Source: Rachycentron canadum
Lineage: Eukaryota > Chordata > Actinopteri > Carangiformes > Rachycentridae
Length of the DNA stretch: 64,000 bases
Assembly: GCA_038496675.1 (NCBI GenBank)
Contig: CM076654.1
Span: 4,080,269 to 4,144,268, forward strand
Reading direction: 5' to 3'
In this document: in pieces, positions 23,581-35,700 of the stretch
Position numbering within the stretch: position 1 is the stretch's first letter
Layout of the letters: the number at the start of each line of letters is the position of its first letter
Translations under genes and position numbers: made by a program
The notes under the pieces: model-generated
What the model saw: only the letters and a program-made list of their open reading frames with translations
Database searches by the model: none
What the model was told of the DNA's origin: nothing

Positions 23581-25112
23581 ACTTCCTCATCAGATCCTTA
23601 CCTTCCTTACCTTTCCTCTGCCCGTTTTCATTTTTTTTTTTCAACTATTCTTTGGGTCCACATCCAGGACTGTTAGCATGTCGCTGTTAGAGAAGCTTAC
23701 AGCCTGTGTAATAATTGACAAACTATCTCTGTTATATTCAACATCTTCTGATGTGCAGGTCGTGTGAATATCAACTGCTGAAAGCACCAGTTCAACATTT
23801 TGTCATCAGCCCATTTGGTTTAGGATTAAGAAGATTGGTAGAATTTAAGATTAAGTTTTGAGTCTGAATATATTATTCTTAGTGCTGTGTTTGCTCTACT
23901 AGATTCTGGCTTCAGGTATCAAATGGTTAGTTACACTAGGAAGGGTTATCTGTCACTCTCGATCGTGGGCTAAATTCAGCCAATCAGATTCTGCATCCTT
24001 TCCATTTTTCACCACCAGTTGGTAAATCAAATTCTTGCTGAAGTCAGACGTGTGAGGAGAAAAACTCTATCTCCATCAAGTGAAGCCTTCAGTGCCATTC
24101 TTTGTTCTTCTTTCAATGAAGAAAGTTATTATATAACTGATGGTATAGCAGCATGAATGCAAACCTCTTTCTTAGACACAGACATGCTTTTTTTTTTTTT
24201 TGCTTTTATCTGCCAGTTCCTCGCTCATAGGACGTTCATTGATCCAAATCACTGTGGTTCAGCCTCAAGTGTGAACCTTTCAGCTTTAAGTACCTTGCAA
24301 AGATCCAGCCGCCTCACGAGGTTAACTAGTTCCACCGCTAACATTACTATTATAGCTAAAAGTAACCTACTGCTACAAATACAGTTGAGAACAGTGGAAT
24401 ACATCCCTAACACTATCTAACCTAATCCTAATAGTTTTGTAATGTTAATCAAGGTTTACTTTAGCCCTAAAGAGATTTACAGTCACATTAAATTACACAT
24501 TACAGATTGGCTTCAGATTCTTTATTGGTTACATGTGTCCTTACAGTACATCTCAAGTTATAGCTGCAACGTAGATTATGCTTCAATAAAAGATCGTAAT
24601 GTGATTAACAAGAAAACACAGTTAAACAATTTTTCAACTTCAACAAATTTTCAAGCATAGTTATTTATTTCATTTATTTTGTGGCCTCACTTTCAGAGAC
24701 AAAACATTTAGCTTCCATTTAAAGATACAATGTCACTTTCCAGACTGAATCAGCAAAGAGCTTGCCAATCCTGCCCTTCTCGCTATAAGTTAGTTCCTGC
24801 GGTCCATTTTCCACCCCCACACTTGTCACCCACTTTGAGCTGTCAATCAAAAAAACAGCATGTAACCAAAGGCTGAGGTAACTGGGTTATAGGCACGGCG
24901 AGACCACGTGAGCTGGAGAAAATGATTATTTAGTCTCACTGAAGACCTCTCCTTTTGCGATCTGTTGCTGTGAATATACGTGAACATATGTGCCTGTGAG
25001 TTTCATCTTTATCAGACTCTAACAGGGCCTCCAAAGTAAGGGTTTGCACTGCCTTGGTGCAATCGACAAACAAAACGCACAAAAAGATTCAGAATGAGAC
25101 AGGCAGTGAGAC

Positions 25113-25466
25113 GTCTTTTGACTGCACACTCAAGGTTATGTCAGCCTCTAGGCAGCTTGCTAACAAACATCTCCCTTTTTGAGTGAGTTGTGAGTTGTCT
25201 TTTGCCTCTGTAGACTCCTATCAAGGCCACGTTAGCTCATAGGCAGCATGCTAACAACTACAGTGTCGACCCATATGAATAAATGTGTTGTAAATTGTCT
25301 TTTGCCTCTGTAGACTTCTATCAAGGCTATGTTAGCTCCTGGGCAGCACGCTAACAACTACAGTGTCTAACCATATGAAGGAATTGGTTGTGCGTTGTCA
25401 TTTAGCTCTGTGGACTCAACAACCAAGGTCGCATTAGCTTGAAAGCAGCGTGCTAATAATATCCGC
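25113..25466. repeat. tandem array with 100-bp period (about 3.5 copies)
   Basis: The anchor TTGTCTTTTGCCTCTGTAGA recurs with GTCT starting at 25197 and 25297 and as GTCATTTAGCTCTGTGGA at 25397, exactly 100 bp apart each time. An older, shorter copy starts at 25113, 84 bp earlier. Each unit also carries a GTTAGCTC block, a GCAGC(A/G)(T/C)GCTAACAACTA block and a CCATATGAA block. Copies have diverged by substitutions. Confidence 0.85.
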
Positions 25467-25686
25467 CGTCATCTCAGTAGTGATGTGCATAAAAGTTAAT
25501 GTGTTAATGTGTAGTCCGTGACTAGCAGCATGTATAGCTGTTTTAAATGCTGAAATCCTGCAGGTGGCAAACCCTGACAGAGTCATCTTCAACACTCAGG
25601 GTCAAAGAGAGACTTGGACAGACTAATAATATTGAGTATAATATCCTTTTTGCTTAATTCAATGCAGAGGAAGTTGCATATTGCTT

Positions 25687-25692
<6 letters not shown>

Positions 25693-25732
<40 letters not shown>
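25693..25732. repeat. (TA)n microsatellite
   Basis: About 20 uninterrupted TA units. Confidence 0.95.
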
Positions 25733-25735
<3 letters not shown>

Positions 25736-28223
25736 TATAAGCCTGAGGTCGATCACAACAGTCAAGGAGGCCTGACAGCCACACACTTTCACTTGTGTCT
25801 AGTTGGTTGTCAACAGCTCTTCTCCACTTCCCCCACAGTGGCTTTCCTCTTGATTACCAAAAGGTATACATTACAACACTGTTGTGTGGCCTAGCAATAA
25901 ATCTGGAATTTGAATGCTGACCTGCCATGCATTTTTCTTTAACAGCCTTTTTTTAGTCAACCCCCCCTCCTTATGTGTGTGCTCTTTGAGGTAGAACCAC
26001 CAGACTGTGACAAAAGAAATGGAAGGGAAATGCAGGGATTGAAGCCAGAGGTTCTGGTTCACATCATATTTGCGTACAGCCCATCCGTCAGTCTCACTAC
26101 ACTGGTCTTGTTATGGAGCAGTATAACCTCGTGCCATGACTTCATACCTCATTGCATCATTCATTTTCATTCAAATATGTGTTTTTATTCTGATTAAACG
26201 TCACTCTCCACTCATTTCTTGCTCAATGTTATTCATAATGGAAGTAATAAATTAACTTCATTTAAACATATGAGTAATCTAAATGTCAGATTCATCCTGC
26301 TTGTATGAATTAATTAAATTTTGTACCTGTAGCTGTGAGGAATAGAAATGTCGGCATAAATTTAAATGAACACGGGTAAATTCATATTCTTATGGTCTTT
26401 ATTTGTATAATTCACTATTACACATACAGTAATTTATGCCACTTTATAATTCTGAAATAAATACACTAAATCTCTGGTTGGAGTCCTGCAGAGTCTCGCA
26501 TTACTGCATGCATACATTACAAAAGGATTCTTTAAAATGTAAATGAGTAACATACCTCATTTAACGTCTTTCAAATTCAAAAAGGCATGAGTAATGTTCC
26601 TGATCCTATTTCTATTTCCCTACACCAATGAAGGGGTCCTTGCTGTGAGAGGATGGGCTCCAGGTGGGCAAACTGGATGCGATGCTAGAAGGTGTGACAG
26701 AGGGACGGGTACGATGCCCTTCATTCCTGCTGGTTTTTTAGGGAGCCCTTCAGATGCTCCATGTGCAGATACCCCGCTGTTGATGGATGGACTTCGAACA
26801 AAGTAGTTCAACCTAGCAGCTCAATGGTCCCTGTCAATCAATCTGTCTCCCTACTATCCCCCCACCCCACCCCGAACTTCCCATCTCAGCAGTATTTCTC
26901 CCAGGTAACAGCCCATGGTCGATATACTCCCCCATCGTGAAAGACTCAATTTCCCTGTGACACTATGACTATGTGTTTGCAGCCAAGAACCGACACAGAT
27001 GGACCGGGTGTTATTTCCTCTTCCACTGCTTGCAATCCACTCAATCTGTGTTGGATAGTAACATGTTTTGTAACTGACACATTGGGCACCATAAAAAGCT
27101 CTGCGATCACTCATTACATCAGTGTCATGACTTCAAAGAAAATGATTTCCCTGTACCAGGAAGAAAGTGTTTTTTGATGTTGCCAAATTTGTTCATCACA
27201 TTTAAAGAGTTAATGGGCTGAGGAACAAAAACATGCCCTTTTTTACTGAAATGAAAAAAGGATTGTGATGTGGTTTAACACATATCCAAAGGCAAAGGAT
27301 CCAGCGTTGTTTCTATACAGTGGAAAGAATACCATTTAATTTCGGCAGAGAAATATACCAGAAATCGAAAGCTGCCTTGATGCAAAAAGAGTAGGGCCTG
27401 TCAGAGCACAGCCTCACTTTGACATTTTAAAACCCAGGGTAATCGTTTCTGCTTTATTTTATAAGAGGTAGGACTTAAGGTAGGAGACGAGGATACAGAG
27501 AATACACAAAGGAAAAACGGACACCGGTCCACCACAAGCCTCCAGAACAGCCCCCTTGGAGCTCCATCCATCAAGAAGTACAGTGCCTAATGCTAGAGGG
27601 AGCTGTTTCAGCTGTTCATAATGAAGCACAGACTACCATTAAATACCCCTGACACTAGACAGTTTAGGTATCTTCTTGAACATTCATGGTGACATACTAG
27701 TATCATATATTGTGGATTCTGTGACGCTGGATCAGAGAGAGTTGTGTTTCTTTGATGAGTCCAAGTTTCTATTCAAGGAATGCATTCATTTCCAAATGTT
27801 TAAAATGCATACAATTGCAATTTGTGACCAAATAAAAGCAGCCTACATTTATACACTGTATAAATCCACACACATCAGTATCAGTACACAAGCTTGTCCT
27901 TTTGAAAGATGGATTAAGAGACTGTCGGGGGTTGAAGGGTCCTCATGACCAAAGAACCTTATCTGAAGCAGCTTTACAACAGCCTCGATGAGCCAGAACG
28001 ATAACGGAGCAGGAACAGTGCCAGCATGAGCAAGGTCAGCAAAAGACTGACAGACAGTCACGTCTCCCAGAGGAAAAGCTGAGGATCAGAAACCAAATCT
28101 ACCTTTGAAAAAGGCGCCTTTATGTCTTTGAGTTGTGTGTACAGATAAGATAATCCTATTTTTTGCTTTACTTTGTGTTTTTGCCAACGTATTTACAGTC
28201 TTTGATATAATATAATTATGCCT

Positions 28224-28250
<27 letters not shown>
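28224..28250. repeat. (TA)n microsatellite
   Basis: Uninterrupted TA repeat preceded by AT-rich sequence. Confidence 0.9.
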
Positions 28251-28255
<5 letters not shown>

Positions 28256-28427
28256 GCAGTGGACAGAATGTGTAATTTCATACAGTTGTCTTAACAGCGG
28301 GGAGTGAAAAGAGAACAGGTCAGACGTACGATAGAGTGGACCTGCTCTTGTAGATGCATTAGCACCAGATAAGCTCCAGTCTGAATACACACACTACCAC
28401 AACTATACAGCAGATACATACACACTC

Positions 28428-28430
<3 letters not shown>

Positions 28431-28473
<43 letters not shown>
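28431..28473. repeat. (CA)n microsatellite
   Basis: About 21 CA units. The 60- and 68-codon Cys/Val frames on the minus strand derive from it. Confidence 0.95.
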
Positions 28474-28475
<2 letters not shown>

Positions 28476-28955
28476 ATGCTCTGTTGTTGGAGCTGCAACC
28501 GCTATAATAACCTCAGCTTTGATTGTAACCAGTGAACCAAAAACATTGCTTGGTCCGCATACCAATATGTTGTATGCTGGCTGGCTGCATGGTGAGCATA
28601 AAATGAATCATAAATCATCCCTTATCCACTGCTGATCAAATAAGCTGTTTAGTATTTTACACAAAGAAAGGGTCACTTGTCTTCTGATATTTTACTATTT
28701 ATGAGTTCCCAGCATTTGATGTTCATCTGCATGTGATTCGTTATTTGCATTCACTGACAGCGGTGACTTTAGGTGTCAGATCTTAACAGGAGAAGGAAAA
28801 GTGGGAGTTTCGGAAGTAGCCCCTCTCCCCTGCTTCCCGTTTTTTGCCTGGCTGTGTAATGCTGCCAAATGAGGAACGGACAGTGAGAGGCTAATGTATT
28901 TCTGCCTGTCGGGAAATATCAAACCATGTGCCCTGCTGGATGGTGAAGAGCCCTC

Positions 28956-29000
28956 AGTCACCTGACAGCTGCGGTTACAGAAAGACCGGCTGAGATGGTC
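28956..29000 (+). repeat. 45-bp exact direct repeat, copy 1
   Basis: It begins AGTCACCTGACAGCTGCGGT and ends CCGGCTGAGATGGTC. Identical over all 45 bases to 30351-30395, 1395 bp away, with no similarity in the flanks. Confidence 0.9.
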
Positions 29001-30350
29001 CCCCCCACCCCACACTGCTCTCTGTAACACGCCTGTCCTCTCCATCCCTGAGGAGAGATTAGGGATCCCACGGCTGGGGGATTCAGGTAACTGATAAGCT
29101 TAAATATTAAAGAGCAGAACCTCTGAAGTTCTATATACAGCTGCCAAAGAAAACGTCCCTTTAAAGATGAGAGAGGAAGGGATTTACCTACACACACATA
29201 AGGGGCTATCCTGTATGCCGTATCTGACTCTTACATTAGTAGCATTTCAATAAGGAAAATATCAACTGGAAGTGTAAAATAGTTGAGGGTAGCTACAGAG
29301 AAAGGCTTTGGCTATTAGATCCCATAGGAATATACAGTAGGCTCATGAAGATAAGAGAGGACATGACTCCACAGAACCTAGACACGACTGCTGGTAGTGG
29401 GCTGTTGAATTGAATATTAGGATATTAAAAAGTGATTGAGCTGTGTCCTAAAATGGGCAGCTCCATCCAAAAATCAACAATTTGACAGCTGCACATTTTG
29501 CCCTTCTGTCTAACCACTAGCTTTTGTCCCTGCCTTTTGAGTGTGACATGATCAGATGACGCATAGCTTAGTTTTTCAAGCATACCCTGGCTCCTAGCCT
29601 GCTTTAGCTCGTTGTGTTTATTTTACGGCCCATGCTATATATAAATACACTATATGGTTTAGTCTTGTCAAACCTTTTTTTGAAGAATAAAGCTCGATAA
29701 AGTTTATGCTACCAACCTAAAGCACCAAACAGTGGAATGATAGAGTTAGAAACTGGGTAAAGTTGAACATCTAGCAGATATTTTTATATTTGGGAGCTAG
29801 CAGAGATAAAAAAAACAAAAACAAAAAAAAAAAACAGAAGGATTAACTCCAAATGAATGCTGGTGCCTAAATAGACATAATGTTATTGTGTTAACATGTT
29901 AGCCACACCCACTTTGGGTTTGCTAACTTAAAGGTGCTAGTTGCTAGCAGAGAGAATCAGATTTATGGACAAGAAATGTGTTTCCAAGAGAATATTACAC
30001 ATTTCCATTCCCTAATTCCTGAATAATATTTATCTTGCTTTTGTCCCTCTGACTTTTGTCATAAGATTAAATGAAACAAATGGAGTTGACAGTAGTCTAT
30101 TGTTTTTATCTTTCACAGGTGACCTACTATACATCTGTCTTTTATTGAGGTCAATCAAAATAGAAAAACACAGTTTGTTGCTGTTTTTTTGCCAATGTTG
30201 TCTCCAGTTGCTGCTATTAATGTCGACGGCAGGAACTGAAGTCATGTGGATGAAGCCACGCAAATAGTCTGGCTCAGAAATACACATTGGACCCCAGCAA
30301 TGTTAACATAGGCCCTTATCATGCAAGTCAAGTCAATTCTCTATCTGACA

Positions 30351-30395
30351 AGTCACCTGACAGCTGCGGTTACAGAAAGACCGGCTGAGATGGTC
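30351..30395 (+). repeat. 45-bp exact direct repeat, copy 2
   Basis: Identical to 28956-29000. The left flank contains AGTCAAGTCA-type sequence, sharing AGTCA with the start of the repeat; the right flank (ATGCCTAAGTG) is unrelated to that of copy 1. Confidence 0.9.
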
Positions 30396-32884
30396 ATGCC
30401 TAAGTGATCTTGATTGATTTTGTTTCTGGCCTGCAGTCAATGTTTCACTTCCGGCGTCGGTGCCCGCAGGAGGCAGCGCTGTCAATCACAGCCCGAGACA
30501 AGGCCTTGTCTAAATTTGGTGCCACAAATCAATATAACATCACTGACTGCTATCATGGGGTAAATGAAGCCTTTGTAAATAGGTGAATGAGACAGAAGGG
30601 AAATATTTGAGGTAATATCTTTCTGTCAAGAGTTGACAGCGATGATGTTGACTTGTTGGAAGAGGCAAATACACATTTTTATATCAGAGGAAGCGTCTGG
30701 TGATTCAGAAAAGTTTGAAAATTGTCTAAGAAATTATTTAAAACTATGACAGTTACTTGAATTCATACGTCAGTGACACATTTACTATCTTCAGTACAAC
30801 GTTGGTTTAAAATTTAATGAGGTATATAGCAATAGAATATGTAATGTGAAAATATTTCTGTGCTTGTGTTCATTGTCATGTCTCTGTTTACCCTGGACTT
30901 TGTGTATTGATTGGCACAGTGAATGGCAGCAGAAATGTTTTAGCTGCTTATGGTTATGAATACGAATGTCAACGGTCTGGACTGAGAAGCAGAGAGGCCC
31001 ATTGCACAGACATCAAATCCATTTGTGCAAAGCTACGAGTGTATGAGTCTGTATGAGAATGAGTCTGTAACTCATACTTCTAAAGTGTTGTATTCGAAAT
31101 CAAGTAAACGTGTCCTCCCACGCAAATCGTGCAGGCGTCAGAGCAGCGCGATGCATCATCCTCTCATGAGCAAATTAAGAGTTTATAAAGTGTTTTAAAA
31201 GGAGATTAAAAAAAACACATTAAACTTTCTGTAAAGAGAGGATAAAATTAAACTCATAAAAAGCAGAAAAGAGGAATTTAACTAAAAGAAAGAATGCAAG
31301 TCTATTTGTTGTTTTAAAGACATAGTTCTTATAGAGTCACTAACTAGAGGTTATACATGGGGGGTGGGGGGGGGGAAAGGTTTTTCCTCATCTCCTTCAT
31401 TACTTTCATTTCCATGTCTTGGCTATCTGTACCTCAGAGTTCAATAGTTTTGACTAAGAAATGCAAACCATGCAGAAGTACAGGTATTTGTCATAAGTGT
31501 TATTATAGTGACAGAAAAAATCTGAAAGCTAATAAAAAGGTAGCAGATGTTAGATGTCAGAACAGTGAAATGGTGGCGTGTCTCTGTCAAAATGTGCAAA
31601 TTTGCAAGGTGATACTATCTGTTCTTTTACGGTGCAGCTTTGCAAAGCATGACTGTCAACCTCTCATTTACAGTGCTGGATTATCTTCAGGCCTGCTGTC
31701 TGCATAACAAGTCTCTGAAGTCTGTGCTATTTGAAGTAGAGACTGATTATAACACGGTTTTAATTACAGCACATATAAAGGGACAGAGCATTGTGTATGG
31801 AACCGCCGAATCAGCAAAATTATTAGCAAAACTGACATTGTAGCTGCACTGCAACTCTCTTTTAATGTTATCTGTAAACTGTTACGGATAAATGAAACTC
31901 TAACTGGTGGAGGAACCCTAAACATGGGGACACACACTTTGTTTTGAACTCGCTGAGATCCTAACTGCTCCTGAAGCCGCTGCAGCAGTGAGACTGATTT
32001 TCATGTGCGTGAGGACATCAGGGGGAAGCAGCGGTCTAAACAAGATATGAAGAGACACTGGTGATCTTCTTCTAATGTTTGAAGGTTATCAAATGAGATT
32101 ACTTGTGATGGACAGACAAGATACTGCCCCACCAAGCCAACAGCTGTCAGTGAGACGTAACCCTTTGGGAAACAAATGTTCCTCCTGTCGCAAGAGATCT
32201 CTGGCATGAGAGTGATGCACATCTGACGAAAATCAAAGAACCCCAGCTTTCAAAACATTGCTTCGATATGAAATCGTCCCTCGGCACATACACTAGCAAT
32301 CTCGGATGCAACTCTTCATTACATTAAAACAACTCTTTCTTTTCACTGGGGTATTCGCCAGCTGGATCACGTCCACTTTCAGTCAGGCAAACGAGAAAGA
32401 CGCCACTTCCAAACTCATTACGATTGGACAGCTGTTCTGGTGTGGGGCTCTCCAAAATCAACAATCGCTTCCTGGGCAGCCTCTGACGGCCAATGCTGGG
32501 TCTCGTGACAGCAGCGGACAGCAGCTCTGTGTGGCCACCTATCTCCACACTTTTAACACGACATCTCAATCTGGCATGTGCTCGAGCTGGCACTTCCTAC
32601 TAACGTTTTAAGGCAGTGACAGTTGGGGTACAAAGTCTTTAAACCAAATTTGAACTGATGAGGTTCTCAATTTGTGATCCTGGAAACTAGAGCACGGTTA
32701 GAGTCTGTTTCCCTGGGGCCACCTGTGCTGAAATGAATGCACATCACCACCTATCCACCAAATGGCGCCTGTTATATTCTACTGAGGGTTAGCAGCCTCA
32801 TGTTTATTCTATCGCGTTGCTGTGGCATGTCATGAATCAACTACCATTCCTTGACAAGTAAATCTCATTAGGGGTATATTTGTT

Positions 32885-32892
<8 letters not shown>

Positions 32893-32917
<25 letters not shown>

Positions 32918-32918
32918 A
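32893..32918. repeat. (TG)n microsatellite
   Basis: About 13 TG units. Confidence 0.9.
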
Positions 32919-35511
32919 TTGTGTGCAGTCTGGTGGGCTGGAGAGTGATGAGAAAGTGAGAGGAGGAGGAAGTTTCTTTCCGGCAGATGTTCACCATCTC
33001 AGTTGTCCGGGCCAACTGCAACACAGCCTTATGGGTAATGCCCAGGTGGCGCGACCGGTTGTCAGTGCACACGCATGTGGGAAAAGAGTGTGCGCCGATG
33101 TTCAGCTCCAATTTGTGCTGATTTAGAGTCCAGGCCAACACAGAGGGAGAGGAGAGGATGTTAGGGCAGACACCCTAAACTCCTGCAATTTTTGGAGTCG
33201 CGATGCAGTGTTTGTGTGTTAATTCGCTCAGGCCTACGCTCACTTGTTTGTGTGTGTACAGAACGCATATTTGCACAGTATTTGTCTCTGCACACACAGA
33301 GCACATGAAACAGAATTCAACAATATGAAGTCCAAGTCCATTAATTTTCAGCTGAGCTTTGCAATCAGAGGACCACAGAGACAACGCATGGCCTATCAGG
33401 AAGGTCGTTGCCTGAAAGGGCATGGCTGAACTTTTTGCAGCCAATCAGAATCCCTATTCACCTGCCAAATTAATTTGATTATATTAACAGTCCTGGCCAA
33501 TGCTTCCCAGGTCTGTACAATTTTAATTGGAGAAACAACTGAGAAATAAAAGAATGGCACCGCAAAAAAAAAAAAAACCCCAATGGCTGCATCTACCACA
33601 GAGGTAGATAGCAAGCACAGAGGCAATTTTAATCATTTTTGTGCTCATTTTCAATTACTACCTAATCAGTGCTTGCTGGGTAGTGGTATTAACACATCAA
33701 AACAAAGAGGTTATGAAAGCTAAAACCAAAGCAATGGAGAATATATATTTATATATTATTATTATAATATATTTGCTCCTGCACATTCAAATCAGCTACA
33801 GCAGAACAAATGACTGGGTTATGACAAAAAAAAAAAGAGATGGTATTATGATTTGTTTTTTTATAACAACTTCACATTTTCAATTATCTCTACGCTCTAT
33901 TGAGATCACAGTGTGAGGGAGCAGTGCAGAAGTGGCAGGTGTAAACCCTGGAGCTGGATTTTGCTTTTGCCCAAGAGTAAACTCTTAAGTGAAGAATTTA
34001 AAGTTCTCTTACTTTGCAACTAGAACAAATCTGATTGTGTGCAACTTATTAGCTTGAGGCATATTGTGATTAAGAGGGGCAGTCCTTCACCAAAGCTTTG
34101 CAAACACTCTTAAATAACAAGGCTTTTGGTGTATTTATATTTGTTTTACCAAACCATACTTCTGAATGGATGTGTGACGGCTCTCTTCAAATCTCAATTA
34201 TATGGAGCGTCATACCTGAAAATCCTGTCTTTTCATCTGTAATATCATCTCAACAGGTGCCCCCTCCTCACTCTCTTCCCCTACTCTGCCGCCCGTCACT
34301 AATTGTCGCTTCCCTTTTCGATGTAAACAACATAATATGTCATTATGCAAATGTGCACTTATGAATGTGTTTGCCCTGCAACAGTGTCAGGGGCTCCTGA
34401 ATTCCGGCAGTCAAGAAGGAAATGCCAGCAAATTCATCATCACGCAGAAGTAACGTTCAATAACTTCAGAGGAAGAGAAGTGGAGCTCTCCTCGGCGCTC
34501 ACAGTTCTGCTTTATTTACAGGAAGCTAAATCCTTCTGTGGCTGCAGCTTTAATGAGGGCACGGTAGGGCAGTTTTGCAACTATTGATAGATCTTTTTTT
34601 TTTTTTTTTAGAAACACACATTTCCGAATGCATTTATTGATTGCTCAGGACTCCACAACAAACTGCTGTTTGTCAAGTTTAATGTTTAAATGAGAAAATT
34701 CGCATATGATCCAAAAATGGTCCTTACTTTAAATAAACTCATTTCTGTTTCTGGGTTTGGGCCAAATTTTAACTGAATGTTTTTGAAAGTAACTACACAC
34801 CACCTCTATTAACCTTAGCTAATTGCCACAGACAGCATAAATAAAAGAACTGTAAACCGGATAAACAATGCAAAGTGCTGTAAATAGAGAGAGCTCAATT
34901 TCTAATTGTGAGTGATTTAAACAATAATCAACTAAGTGTAAAGGTTGAAGTCCTCAAGAGTAAAATCCAAATTTCCATAAGGCCATAAAATATATTCCTC
35001 ATCTGATAACATAAGTATCATTTTATGTTCAATTAACATTTAGGAGACAGGCATATGTCAAGACACCCTCTAAATTATGTATGTACCCTCCCGCAGTTCG
35101 CACACACCCCGTCTCTGACAAGGTAGAACATTTCAGTCCCAGAGTTTGTTTTTACTTGTTATTCAAAGCTGTCTTTTGTTGTCTGGACTATATCATTTGT
35201 GCCATCCTCTCTCCCAGAAATTACATTTCTATAAAACTCAACGGCCACAACAAATATGTTTTGTTGGAACCGTATTCTCTGGCTGGATTACGTTCAGAGG
35301 AAACATTTTCTTTTTCAACGAATGAAGTGTTACATTTATTAATGGCTGCAGAGGCACCAGGGGGTGGTGGGGGTGGATGATGGGTGTACAAAGCACATAA
35401 CTGTCACATTTGTGTGAGCGCATTTGCGACTTTCCAAATACAATAAATTAAAAACATATGAAAACGTATTTGCTGTGTAGACGTGTAGAGACCATCTAGG
35501 AGACAGGGTTA

Positions 35512-35573
35512 AAAAAAAGGTAGAGGCCTATATCATTAAAACTGTTTAATGATATAGGCCTCTACCTTTTTTT
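35512..35573. repeat. perfect 29-bp inverted repeat with 4-nt loop
   Basis: The left arm 35512-35540 (seven A, then GGTAGAGGCCTATATCATTA, then AA) is the exact reverse complement of the right arm 35545-35573; the loop is ACTG. It would form a 29-bp hairpin in DNA or RNA. The right arm abuts a recognised dispersed-repeat fragment. Confidence 0.95.
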
Positions 35574-35700
35574 ATTGTCATTATTTTTTGTAGGTCATTT
35601 ATTCCTTCATTGGATAGGGAGAGTTGAGAGAGACAGGAAATGAGGAGAGAGAGAGAGTTGGGGATTGACTGTCCTGGAGGTGATCTGTGCAAAAAGCTCA
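35574..35700 (+). repeat. teleost dispersed-repeat fragment (ATTGGATAG...GACAGGAAATGAG)
   Basis: It contains TTCATTGGATAGGGAGAGTT, then GAGAGAGACAGGAAATGAGG and a GAGAGAGAGAGTTGGGGATTGAC block. This matches part of a common fish repeat that usually continues into a GAACCCGGGAC-type end, which is absent here. Confidence 0.55.

Larger units (their letters stand above)
16101..25090. other. intergenic DNA, left part
   Basis: No gene is recognised. The region is AT-rich with poly-A runs (for example 17708-17727), two recognised dispersed repeats (18.3 and 19.0 kb) and a TG array (23.5 kb). Open frames here are short and show no protein family signal. The stretch at 16260-16400 is moderately complex AT-rich sequence that could be regulatory, but nothing firm can be said. 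Confidence 0.7.
25467..35511. other. intergenic DNA, central part
   Basis: No gene is recognised. Contents include TA and CA microsatellites (25.7, 28.2, 28.4, 32.9 kb), A-rich runs at about 29809-29836, GCTAA-rich old repeat sequence at about 29.5-29.95 kb, and an exact 45-bp duplication (28956 and 30351). The reading frame of 116 codons at 31357-31707 begins in a G run and resembles no family known to me. Confidence 0.65.

Noticed and set aside
31357..31707. 116-codon frame beginning in a G run
   Set aside because: Starts in low-complexity sequence, has no domain text and no splice or promoter support.
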